Origin: ECT2AJA-110-A sp035399845
Lineage (GTDB): Bacteria; Planctomycetota; Phycisphaerae; UBA1845; UTPLA1
Direction: 5' to 3'
Assembly: GCA_035399845.1 (NCBI GenBank)
Contig: DAOPJV010000032.1
Location: 6,048 to 70,047 of the forward strand
DNA length: 64,000 nt
Below are positions 43,789 through 52,138 of this stretch, piece by piece. Both the position numbers and the translations under genes were made by a program. Position 1 is the first letter of the stretch; every line of letters begins with the position of its first letter. The notes below the pieces were generated by a model. It had not been told where the DNA came from, did no database searches, and saw nothing but the letters and a program-made list of their open reading frames with translations.

Positions 43789-46536
43789 TCAGCGTCGGCG
43801 CCGCCGCATTCGACGAATGCCGACGAACGTCAGCAGCAGCGAGATGGCGCCGCACGGCGCGCAGCCCGGGACGCCGCAAAGCGATTGTCGGAGGAGTCGG
43901 CAGATGGCGTCATCGATGAAGGGCGCCTCTGTTGCAACATCCGGCGCGGGCGCTCCGCTGATGTTCGCGCAATCCACGACGCCGCAGTTCGTGTTGCTTC
44001 CGAGGTACTCGCCGTTCATCGCCGTGCAGTCGTCGCTCGACAGGTCGGAGCAGCTGTTGTCGCCAAAGCAGCAGGCGCCGAGCGGCGCCGGGGCGGGCGC
44101 GGGGCCGGATGTCGAGCAGTCCGTGTTGGCGCACAACGTGTTGTCGCCCCGGTAGCTGGCGCCGCCATCCTCGCAATCCGCCTGTGTCGTCTCGTTGCAG
44201 GTTCCGTCGCTGATGCAGCAGGCGCCCTGCGGCGCAGGCTGCGGATCAGGCGTCGTACAATCGACGGCGGCGCACGCGACATCATCGCCGCGATAGGCGC
44301 CGCCCTGCGTCACGCAGACCGCCGGCGTGACGAAGACACACGATTCATTCTGCAGACAGCACGCGCCCAACGGCGGACAGGCGCCGCCGCCGCCGCTGTT
44401 GCACTGCGATCCCACGCCCAGCGCTTCGCCGGACATCGACGCACAGCATTCGGGAATCTCGAAGACACACGCGTCGCCGGGCAGGCAGCACGCCTGGCGA
44501 TCCACGACTTCGCCGGCGCCGAAGGGGCCCGGCGTGATGCGTTGCCCGCCGGCGTAGAGGGCGAGACCATTGAGCAGCAGCGTGGCGCCGTCCTCCAGCG
44601 TCAGTGTGTCGCAGTAGACGGCCTCGAAACCGTCCAGCGGGCGATTGCCGTTGTCGATTTCGTCGACCAGCTGCAGGGCGCCACCGGCTTCGACGCGCAA
44701 TTCCGCAAAGTCAAAGTTGTTGTCATAACCGCCGTCGGCGAGCGCCGGTCCGACATCGCGGCCCGCGGCCTCCAGCGTTCGGTCCCACGGCGCCTGGCCG
44801 CACAGGACGGCGCCGCCCTGAAACACGAGTGATGTTCCCGGCTCGAAGGAAAACAGCGCTTCGTCGGCGCCGCCAATGACGAATCGGCCGCGCGCCGTCA
44901 ATTCGGCGCCGCCCGTTACTTCGAACGTCGCGCCCGAATCAAGTGAGAACAGCCTCGCCGCGACGCGCGAGGCGTCGATGCGCAGCGTCCCGTTTCGCCG
45001 GACGTTGATCGGTCCCTGCACGATTCCCGTCGAACCGTTGACGACGTCGAAGATCGCCCGCTGGTTCGGCTGTGTGAAGGCGTCGTCGCCGATTTCCCAG
45101 AGCGTGAAGTTCAGAAGCTCGCCGCGATTGAGGATAAACGTTGTCAGGTCTGTCGGCTTGAGGAAGATGGGGCCGCAGCCGTCGACGGTCTCTGGATCGT
45201 CACCGTCATCGCCGCCGTCACCGACGGTCACGTTCGCGCCGTCGGCGAGGATCGACGACATCCCGCCGAGCTCCTCGTGAATGTCTGTCGCGATCATCAG
45301 CGTCGCGCGCGAGCGCGCCACGAGGGCGCCGTTGTTGAAGGTCATCTGGCCGGCGATGACGAGCATGCCGTCGTCAGTCTGCCCCGGATCGTTGGCGGTG
45401 ATCGCGCCAATGACGGCGTTTCGCAGGTCGGCGTTGATCAGGCCGCGTCCTTCAACGCCGACTTCGTTGGTGATGATGGCGGGGATTGTGGAAGTCACGC
45501 TCGCCGAAGGTCCGGCCAGTCGAATCACGCCGTCGGCGCCGCGAATCCGGAAGGACGTATTCGCGTGAAACGTGCGACTGTCTGGAATCAGCAGTACACC
45601 TTCGTTGACCATGCCGTTGACGCCGTCGAGCGTCAGGTTGCCTGGCGCAAGTGTCAGCGTCGAATGATCACGGAGCACGAGCGAAGAAATCGTGACGTCG
45701 AGATCCGCCTCGACATTGGCGGATGGCGCGTCGATGCTCCCGTCGATGACGACGCTGTACTGCTCGGCCATCGTGTTGTTCGGCACACTGGGCGGCAGCC
45801 AGTTGTTCGCTTCCGACCAGAGGTCGTTCACGGCGCCGGTCCAGCGGCGGCATTCGTCGGGCACGCCGATCGGATCCAGTGTGTCGGCGCTGACGTCGCC
45901 ATTGCCGTCGGGATCCGTCGGATCGATGTCGCAGGCGTCGGGGACGCCGTTGTTGTTGCAGTCGGGATCGCAGCCCGTCAGGCAGAAGTAGGGACCACCG
46001 GGCGCGCTCGTGTACACGTAGATGTCGCATTCATCGATGACGCCGTTGTTATTGCAGTCCGACGCGCAGTCGCCCGACGTGCAGAAGAACGGACCGCCCA
46101 GCGCCGTCGAGCTGGCGTCAATTTCGCATCGATCGAGGATGCCATTCTGATTGCAGTCGAGGGAGGGATCGAGCTCGATCTCGATGCTGTCCGGCTGCAT
46201 GTTTCCATCGCAGTCCGTGCAGTCGAAGTCCGCACAGAGGCGGCCGGGCCACCAGAAGAGTCCGTCGCTGGACGCGACGCACGTCAGAAAGTCGGACTGC
46301 ACGCAGCCCGTCGTCGTGCAGCAGACGCCGACGCCACAGGCGGGCGCGAAATCGGCGCACTGTCCGTTTTCGAGAAAGCGCTGGCCGAGCATGGCGCAGT
46401 CGGCGGGGACGACGTCGACGACACACGTTCCCAGTGTGTCCTCGCAACAGGCGCCCATCTGTGCCGACGCGCGTGTCGAAACGCTCATGAGCGCGACAAG
46501 CGCCGTCAGAATGATCGATGTCTGGCTGATCCGCAT
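43789..46536 (-). CDS. Large secreted Cys-rich protein with C-terminal membrane/Arg tail
   Basis: This 915-residue protein starts with a Sec signal (MRISQTSIILTALVALMS...). N-terminally it has GACCEDTLGTCVV and CCTTTGCVQ units and then DCNQNGILDRCEID, DCNNNGVIDECDI and DCNNNGVPDACDI calcium-loop repeats. The middle (about 220-680) is a beta-helix-like region with repeated strands on hydrophobic turns. C-terminally GACCLQNESC, GACCISDGTC and GACCFGDNSC repeats follow. It ends with CGVPGCAPCGAISLLLTFVGI and a run RRMRRRRR, a helix plus basic tail that resembles a surface sorting signal. It likely sits on the cell surface. Confidence 0.85.
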   Translation of the reverse strand: MRISQTSIILTALVALMSVSTRASAQMGACCEDTLGTCVVDVVPADCAMLGQRFLENGQCADFAPACGVGVCCTTTGCVQSDFLTCVASSDGLFWWPGRLCADFDCTDCDGNMQPDSIEIELDPSLDCNQNGILDRCEIDASSTALGGPFFCTSGDCASDCNNNGVIDECDIYVYTSAPGGPYFCLTGCDPDCNNNGVPDACDIDPTDPDGNGDVSADTLDPIGVPDECRRWTGAVNDLWSEANNWLPPSVPNNTMAEQYSVVIDGSIDAPSANVEADLDVTISSLVLRDHSTLTLAPGNLTLDGVNGMVNEGVLLIPDSRTFHANTSFRIRGADGVIRLAGPSASVTSTIPAIITNEVGVEGRGLINADLRNAVIGAITANDPGQTDDGMLVIAGQMTFNNGALVARSRATLMIATDIHEELGGMSSILADGANVTVGDGGDDGDDPETVDGCGPIFLKPTDLTTFILNRGELLNFTLWEIGDDAFTQPNQRAIFDVVNGSTGIVQGPINVRRNGTLRIDASRVAARLFSLDSGATFEVTGGAELTARGRFVIGGADEALFSFEPGTSLVFQGGAVLCGQAPWDRTLEAAGRDVGPALADGGYDNNFDFAELRVEAGGALQLVDEIDNGNRPLDGFEAVYCDTLTLEDGATLLLNGLALYAGGQRITPGPFGAGEVVDRQACCLPGDACVFEIPECCASMSGEALGVGSQCNSGGGGACPPLGACCLQNESCVFVTPAVCVTQGGAYRGDDVACAAVDCTTPDPQPAPQGACCISDGTCNETTQADCEDGGASYRGDNTLCANTDCSTSGPAPAPAPLGACCFGDNSCSDLSSDDCTAMNGEYLGSNTNCGVVDCANISGAPAPDVATEAPFIDDAICRLLRQSLCGVPGCAPCGAISLLLTFVGIRRMRRRRR

Positions 46537-46647
46537 AATGATCGTCGGCCTCGGCCTCAGGCCCCCCGATTTCCAAGGCGATTGTCGTGGTCAATCATAG
46601 GCGCGGGGCAGGGTTCGCTTTGTCGAACCAATATAACCATCCGCCCC

Positions 46648-49602
46648 TTAGTTTTCCGCATTCCCGGCCGCCCACCACTGAATCACGCCGGGCTGAAAGT
46701 AGTATGGACCGCGGTTTGAAAACACGACGCCCGATAAGCGGTGGCTCACGCCCCACAATTCGGGTTCGTGATAGAGGTACGTGCGCGGCTGTTCGTCGTA
46801 GAGAATCTGGCGCATCCGACGGAAAATAGTGATCCGCTCCGTTTCGTCCGTCACGCTCTCGGCGGTCGAGAAAAGGCGGTCTATTTCCGAATTCGAGTAG
46901 CCACCGAAGTTCACTTTGCCGCCGGTCATGAATTCCGTGGTATGCAGTTCAGGGGCGACGCCGGGCGTCACGGCGCCGAGATACGCGTCGAAACGGCCCT
47001 CCTTCAGGCGTTCGATGTACTCGGCGCGATTCGCGGCCGCTACGATCGTGACGCGGACGCCGACATCTTCGAGGCAGTCGCGAACGATTTCCGCAATCTG
47101 CGCATCGGCCGCCAGCTCGCCGTTGATGACGAGGCGGAGTTTTAATTCGTTCTCTTTGGGATCTCTGTGCGCCTTGTCCGTCGACCTGCCACCGCGGAGG
47201 ATCTGTTCCGCCTGTCGCGGGCGATACGCGAATCGCCGGACATTCGGCGCCGTGAACGGCGAATCGGGCGCCCAGGGTCCGAAGCACGCCGCCGCCAGAT
47301 TGTTCGTGACCTGGGCCTTGATGCGATCGATGTCGATCGCCATGGCGAGCGCCTGACGGACCTGCGGATCGGCGAGACGCGGTTCGTCACCTCTGCAGTT
47401 CCATCCGATGTAGTGGTATTGTGATGAAGGTCGTCGCGCCTCGCGCCCGGCCCGTTCAAACGCGTCTGAGTAGATTTGTGTCTGGTATTGCTCGAATGTC
47501 AGCTCCACCAGGTCAAGCTCACCGGCGCAGAATGCGTCAAGCCGCGCCTGCGGCGATTTCAGCCAGTGGATTCGCAGTCCCGCGACGGTCGGTCGCAGGC
47601 CCTCGGCCTCGTAGTCGGGATTGGGCGCGAGGCGAATCTCGTCGGCGTCCCACGCCTCGAATCTGAAGGGGCCACTTCCGATGGGCGCGTGATGCAGTTT
47701 CTGGAAATACGTCGAAGTCCGCAGCGTCGGATCTTCGGACAGACCGGGTTCGAAGCGATGTCTGGGGATGAGCTCAAAGTTGGCGCTGACGCGCCACGTT
47801 GCGTGCGGCTGTTCCAGCTGGATCGTGAACGTGCGGGGATCGACGGGGATAATGTCCTTGATCCGCGACGCCTGTCGCCGCTTGTCGGATCGAACCTCGA
47901 GGGAGATCGTCTGGCGCCAGCTGAACTCGATGTCCGCCGAGGTCAGCGGCTCGCCATCGTGCCATGTGAGACCTTCGCGCAGTCGAATGGTCCTGATCGT
48001 CGGGTCCTCGTCCTCCGTGATCGATTCGACGAGATGAGGATTCGGAACCAGCTCGAGTCGATCCGTTCGCCAGAACAGTCGTTCGAAGAGCAGTTCGCAG
48101 ACGAAGAGATCGCCGCGTCGCATGTGCATCGGGTTGAGCGCCGTCGGCGCTTCGGGGGCGTTGATCGTGATGACGGCGTTGCGGTCGACCGCCGCCGCAT
48201 TTCCGGGCGGCGTTTCGGCGGCGCGGGCGACACCGCTGGTGGCCTCCCACATTTCCTGCTGGGCCAGGCGCTGGGAGAACACCTCGACCAGGTCTGCGGC
48301 GTCCTTCGCGACTTCCTTTGAAGACACGAGGGCGTCGGAGAGCTTCGCAATCACGGCCACGGCGCCGATCAGGGCGAGGCCGACGACGATTTTCACCTTG
48401 TGGCGCCGGGCGTGTCGCGACGCCACGTAGAGGGCGCTGTCGCGTCGCGCCGAGATGGGCTTTCCCGCCAGGTAATGGGCGAGGTCGTCGCGGAGGGCGT
48501 CGACTGTCGCGTATCGACGTTCGGATTCCTTCGCGAGCGCCTTGAGGACGATCGTCTCCAGGTCGCGATCGACGGGTCGTCCGCCATCAGCGTCGGCGCC
48601 GTTCGTTGTTCGCCATCGCAGCGGCGTCGCTGGCGGCGCGTTGAGCACGTTGTTGATGCCGTCCGAGAGGGATCCCGTCACATCGTAGGGCAGTCGCCCC
48701 GTGATCAGTTCATAGAGCAGTACGCCCAGGGCGTAGATATCGCTGCGCGTGTCGATGGCGTCAGGGTTTCCGCGCGTCTGTTCGGGCGAGGCGTATGCGA
48801 TCGTTCCCATGAAGCCGCCCGCGATCGTCGTCAGTGCGAATCGGCTGTTGACGTCGGCGTCCGTCGCCTTGGCGAGACCGAAGTCGAGGACTTTCGGCTG
48901 GTGGTCGAAAGTGACGAGGATATTCCCCGGCTTCAGATCGCGGTGAATCACTCCCGCGTGGTGGGCGTGGGCCACGCCGGCGCAGACGGCGTCGAAGAGC
49001 GCGAGGGCGCGGCGGCGATAGTCTGCGGGGCGGCCGGCGCTCGACGCCGCAATCTCCTTCGCGCACGCGTCGAATCGCCGGCCATCGACGTACTCCATGG
49101 CGAAATAGAGGCGTCCGTCTTCGGTTTCGCCGCTGTCGAAGATCGTGACGACGTTCGGGTGGCGGAGCTGGGCCGCCAGTTCGATCTCGCGAAGAAACCG
49201 CTGTCGCATTCGCAGCGATGTGCCCGATTCGTGGTAGAGCACCTTCAGGGCGACGTCGCGATTCGTCGACAACTGACGCGCCTTGAAGACAACGCCCTGG
49301 GCGCCGCGATGCAGTTCGCCGTCGATGTCGTAGCCCTGGACGGCGAGTGTGGCGGCCGTGGGGCTGGCCGCCCGTTTCGGGGCGCCCGTGTCGCTGACAT
49401 CCGACAGGGCGCTGACGATCTCGTGCATGAAGTCGCGATCACGTTCGAGCTGTCCGACCCGTTCGCGACATCGCTCGCAGTGTTCGAGATGGTGCGTCAG
49501 AAGGCTGCTCGGCCGCGTTGGCGCGTCCGGCGGCGCTTCATTCAGCGCGACCCGCTCGTCGATGAGGGATTCCAGTTCCTGGTCCGTCGGACAGCCCGTC
49601 AT
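46648..49602 (-). CDS. Receptor Ser/Thr kinase with extracytoplasmic oligopeptide-binding (SBP family 5) domain
   Basis: This 984-residue protein joins two halves. Residues about 37-45 hold a HHLEHCERC zinc-finger-like motif as in anti-sigma factors. Residues about 90-375 are a Ser/Thr kinase with GAQGVVFK, Lys120 in VALKVL, HRDLKPGNIL (from 220), DFGLA (240) and SPEQTRG. One helix lies at about 403-421. Residues about 475-975 are a solute-binding domain of the dipeptide/oligopeptide ABC type, with NPMHMRRGDLFVCELLFERL, IRLREGLTWHDGEPLTSADIEF and DPQVRQALAMAIDIDRI. All kinase catalytic residues seem present. An AGGGGA site precedes the ATG. It lies 33 bases after an ECF sigma factor gene, so both are one operon. 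Confidence 0.92.
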   Translation of the reverse strand: MTGCPTDQELESLIDERVALNEAPPDAPTRPSSLLTHHLEHCERCRERVGQLERDRDFMHEIVSALSDVSDTGAPKRAASPTAATLAVQGYDIDGELHRGAQGVVFKARQLSTNRDVALKVLYHESGTSLRMRQRFLREIELAAQLRHPNVVTIFDSGETEDGRLYFAMEYVDGRRFDACAKEIAASSAGRPADYRRRALALFDAVCAGVAHAHHAGVIHRDLKPGNILVTFDHQPKVLDFGLAKATDADVNSRFALTTIAGGFMGTIAYASPEQTRGNPDAIDTRSDIYALGVLLYELITGRLPYDVTGSLSDGINNVLNAPPATPLRWRTTNGADADGGRPVDRDLETIVLKALAKESERRYATVDALRDDLAHYLAGKPISARRDSALYVASRHARRHKVKIVVGLALIGAVAVIAKLSDALVSSKEVAKDAADLVEVFSQRLAQQEMWEATSGVARAAETPPGNAAAVDRNAVITINAPEAPTALNPMHMRRGDLFVCELLFERLFWRTDRLELVPNPHLVESITEDEDPTIRTIRLREGLTWHDGEPLTSADIEFSWRQTISLEVRSDKRRQASRIKDIIPVDPRTFTIQLEQPHATWRVSANFELIPRHRFEPGLSEDPTLRTSTYFQKLHHAPIGSGPFRFEAWDADEIRLAPNPDYEAEGLRPTVAGLRIHWLKSPQARLDAFCAGELDLVELTFEQYQTQIYSDAFERAGREARRPSSQYHYIGWNCRGDEPRLADPQVRQALAMAIDIDRIKAQVTNNLAAACFGPWAPDSPFTAPNVRRFAYRPRQAEQILRGGRSTDKAHRDPKENELKLRLVINGELAADAQIAEIVRDCLEDVGVRVTIVAAANRAEYIERLKEGRFDAYLGAVTPGVAPELHTTEFMTGGKVNFGGYSNSEIDRLFSTAESVTDETERITIFRRMRQILYDEQPRTYLYHEPELWGVSHRLSGVVFSNRGPYYFQPGVIQWWAAGNAEN

Positions 49603-49635
49603 CGATTGTCCCCTGCGTGGCGCGGCCGGCCGACG

Positions 49636-50235
49636 CTAGTCGAGTTCGTAGGCCGCGTTGAGTTCATCGATGATCGTGCGAAGCTGCGCCAGGCAGCGCT
49701 GCTTGGATTTGTAGACCACATCAATCGACACGCCGTGTTCCTGTGCGACCTGCGTCGGTCGCTTCTGTTCCAGCGTGAGCCCTCGGAAGAGGGCGATCGT
49801 CTGTTCGTTGAGGTTCGTGTTGTCGCTGAGGCGCTGCATCGCCTTTCGGATGATCTCGCGGCGGCACTCCTCGTCCCAGAGGCGCTCGAGTTCGTCGTCG
49901 GAGGGAACGAAGTCAAAGACGGAATCCCCGCGGGCCTTTCGATCCCGGGCCTTGGCCCGCCAGGAGTCGGCGACACGGAATCGGGCCATCGACGTGATCC
50001 AGGCGCCAAGCCGCCCCTTTTCACGATCGTATTTTCCGGCCCGGTATTCCTGGAGGAACCGAATGAGGGTTTCCTGGGCGGCGTCGGCGGCGTCCTGGTC
50101 GTCGAGGCCGAGACGCCTGGCAATCCCGAGGATGACAGGCTGATACCGCTCGGCAAATTCTCGCCACACGGTGTCGTTCCGCGTGTCGAGAAGGCCTTCG
50201 AGCAGCGTCGTCGTTGTTTGCAGATGCGAATCCAT
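49636..50235 (-). CDS. ECF RNA polymerase sigma factor
   Basis: This 199-residue protein has region 2 (FAERYQPVILGIARRLG... DQDAADAAQETLIRFLQEY) and region 4 (PTQVAQEHGVSIDVVYKSKQRCLAQLR), a helix-turn-helix. It lacks a region 1 or 3, as ECF factors do. In planctomycetes some ECF groups are linked to Ser/Thr kinases, and here the kinase follows directly. The kinase may phosphorylate or otherwise switch this factor; there is no separate anti-sigma gene. A long open frame upstream has no gene-like sequence; the ATG at MDSHLQ is the best start. Confidence 0.92.
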   Translation of the reverse strand: MDSHLQTTTTLLEGLLDTRNDTVWREFAERYQPVILGIARRLGLDDQDAADAAQETLIRFLQEYRAGKYDREKGRLGAWITSMARFRVADSWRAKARDRKARGDSVFDFVPSDDELERLWDEECRREIIRKAMQRLSDNTNLNEQTIALFRGLTLEQKRPTQVAQEHGVSIDVVYKSKQRCLAQLRTIIDELNAAYELD

Positions 50236-50570
50236 AGTCGGGGCGACAGCCTCGACGACGATTCTATCCGCCGGATCGGAATGTGCGTAATCATGCCGTC
50301 GAATCGGACCTCTTCGAGGGGATGGGTCTTGGTACAGACATATCCGGGAGCCCCGCCCAATTCCTGACAGGCGTCTTCCCGAACCGTGGCGCCCTCCGGG
50401 AATTTCAAAAAAAGTTGTCGGATCCTGTCCAAGTTCCCCGAACGTGTGCGGAAGAGGTGGTGAAGGCCGACGACGCCTTACCCGTTTCAGCGTCGGCGAC
50501 CTGACACACACAACCGGCCCATTCCGGGGCCGGGCCGACAACAATGGCCGACGCCATGATCCGCAGAGCC

Positions 50571-50588
50571 GTCGTTCCACGGAACGAC
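50571..50588. repeat. Perfect inverted repeat
   Basis: GTCGTTCC and GGAACGAC flank a two-base centre. It could be an operator or part of a dispersed repeat; a nearby AGAGCCG/CGGCTCT pair encloses it loosely. Confidence 0.4.
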
Positions 50589-50637
50589 TCACGCCCGGCT
50601 CTGCCGCGAGAGGCCTTCACAAACTTGTGCGAGGGGT

Positions 50638-50660
50638 GGCGCGGAGGCGTGCTCCGCGCC
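50638..50660. repeat. Short GC-rich hairpin
   Basis: GGCGCGGA pairs with TCCGCGCC around a seven-base loop, in the noncoding gap upstream of the membrane protein. No T run follows. Confidence 0.35.
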
Positions 50661-50809
50661 CTCACGTTGGCGAGATCCGGGTTCCCACGGGCCTGGGTTC
50701 TCGCCGCGTGCTGCGCGCTGGTTTTTACGATGCCAGAACGGCACAATGGCGCTCATTCGCTGGGGGCCGATGCTTGATTGATGAAAATGACTCGTTTCGT
50801 TCGCCGCCG

Positions 50810-51370
50810 ATGGCGATCCCCGCTTCGCCACCGACGGATCGCGTCGAGCTGTTGCGGTACGCAGGCTACGGCGTCGGACAGATCTGGCGCGACGGAAAAT
50901 GCGTGGGGATCGGCGCCGGGCGGGGCATGGTTTCGACTCGGTGTTTCAAGTGCAACGAATTGGCGGACGACAAGCCCCTGAAACGCCGGCTCTCCTGGCA
51001 TACGCCCGCTGTCTACCTGCTTCTGCTGCTCAGCCCCATCATTTATGTGCTGGTTGCGTTACTGATTCGCAAGACGACGATTGTGTACGTCGGCCTCTGC
51101 CCAAGGCATAAGCATCGTCATCGTGTGGTGGTCGCCATCACCGCCCTGATGGTGGTTTCCGTGGTACCGCTCGGCATTGCGGGGTCAACCGCGGCAGGCG
51201 AACCGGTCTATTTCATTTCGGCGTTTTTCTCGCTTCTGATTGGGTTGATCGTGTATGCGACGGCCGGGCACGTCGTGACGGCAAAGAGAATCAGTGATCG
51301 CGAGACGCTGTTGAGGGGCGCTGGCGCTGAGTTTCTCAAATCCCTGCCGCCAGGTCGGATGGTCGCCTGA
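50810..51370 (+). CDS. Membrane protein with split Cys/His metal motifs
   Basis: This 186-residue protein has a soluble head with CFKCNE (two Cys), a first helix at about 65-85 (VYLLLLLSPIIYVLVALLI), the motif GLCPRHKHRHR in between, two more helices (about 104-122 and 131-149) and a basic cytoplasmic tail. CxxC in the head and CPRH between helices may together bind zinc. I recognise this layout as a family of unknown small membrane proteins only. The ATG has no ribosome-binding site; the frame is open far upstream in non-gene-like sequence. Confidence 0.62.
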   Translation: MAIPASPPTDRVELLRYAGYGVGQIWRDGKCVGIGAGRGMVSTRCFKCNELADDKPLKRRLSWHTPAVYLLLLLSPIIYVLVALLIRKTTIVYVGLCPRHKHRHRVVVAITALMVVSVVPLGIAGSTAAGEPVYFISAFFSLLIGLIVYATAGHVVTAKRISDRETLLRGAGAEFLKSLPPGRMVA

Positions 51371-51474
51371 ATCCCGGTCACGGATTGAGTCAGGTCTCTC
51401 AAAAAGTAACAAGATTGCAACAGGGCGTGGTCGGTCGCGCGTTCAAATTGTGCGGCGATCGTCGCTTTGCCCCG

Positions 51475-51480
51475 TATAAT
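51475..51480 (+). promoter_or_regulatory. -10 box of the cytochrome c'-like gene
   Basis: A perfect TATAAT lies 90 bases before the ATG, in a good place for a promoter. No clear -35 is seen. A CCGCCG/CGGCGG-type GC-rich hairpin lies between it and the gene. Confidence 0.4.
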
Positions 51481-51570
51481 TCCGCCGTGAGGCCCGCCGC
51501 CCATCGGCGGCGCGGGTCCGTACGCAAACTCAAACGCAAATTCAGACAGCAACCCAATGAGGAGAAGTTT

Positions 51571-52023
51571 ATGAATCGCAAGAGTCGCATGGGACTGGTG
51601 GTCGCCGTCGCGATGATCGCCGTCGCGGGTTCGCAGCTCATCGCCGGCCCCAAGCCCGTCAAGCCGAAGAAGGAGGCTGACAAGCCCGCTGAGAAGCCCG
51701 CCCAGGCCTACACGCCCGTCCTGAACATCGAGCAGACGATGGAAGGGCAGGGCGCCCTGATGAAGTCCATCAAGAACGGCATCATCGACGGCGCCTGGTC
51801 GGAAGCCGAGAAGTCGGCGCTGATCCTTGCGGAGGTCTCCAACACGAACCAGTACCACAAGGACGCCAAGGATTACCAGGACTGGGCGAAGGACCTGTCG
51901 AAGACGGCCCTCGATCTGGCTGGTTCGCTGAAGAAGCGCGACGAGGCGGAATCCAAGACTCTGATGCAGAAGGCCGGCGCCACGTGCAAGGCCTGTCACG
52001 AAGTCTATAAGAAGAAGTGGTAA
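51571..52023 (+). CDS. Exported cytochrome c'-like (class II) protein
   Basis: This 150-residue protein has a signal peptide (MNRKSRMGLVVAVAMIAVAGSQLIAG), a Lys/Pro/Glu-rich linker and a four-helix body. It ends in ATCKACHEVYKKKW, where CxxCH is a heme c attachment site within eight residues of the C terminus, as in cytochrome c'. A GAGGAG site precedes the ATG. Class II cytochromes bind NO or carry electrons in the periplasm. No other heme protein is adjacent. Confidence 0.85.
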   Translation: MNRKSRMGLVVAVAMIAVAGSQLIAGPKPVKPKKEADKPAEKPAQAYTPVLNIEQTMEGQGALMKSIKNGIIDGAWSEAEKSALILAEVSNTNQYHKDAKDYQDWAKDLSKTALDLAGSLKKRDEAESKTLMQKAGATCKACHEVYKKKW

Positions 52024-52138
52024 GTCAGTTCACGCGCACGGCGTGATCGAAAGAGAATCCAACAGCGGCGAAGCGCGGCGATGTGTCGGCGCTTCGCCGC
52101 TTTTCATTGGCGCCGGCGCGTTGGCGGCGGGAATCGCG

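Larger units (their letters stand above)
50236..50809. other. Noncoding region between sigma factor and membrane protein
   Basis: About 570 bases without a convincing gene. It contains a perfect GTCGTTCC-AC-GGAACGAC palindrome (50571-50588) and a GGCGCGGA/TCCGCGCC hairpin (50638-50660). A GGAACTT on the minus strand (50431-50437) resembles an ECF -35, but no matching -10 is evident. The divergent promoters of the sigma/kinase unit and the next gene should lie here. Confidence 0.45.

Noticed and set aside
42141..43919. 592-codon plus-strand frame opposite rtcB
   Set aside because: No recognisable domain, and the minus strand encodes a full RtcB.
48400..50367. Long plus-strand open frame across the kinase and sigma genes
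   Set aside because: Composition is that of an antisense shadow; the minus strand has complete kinase, SBP and sigma motifs.
50431..50437. GGAACTT on the minus strand as ECF -35 box of the sigma gene
   Set aside because: It lies about 200 bases before the sigma start and no matching -10 was found at the right spacing.
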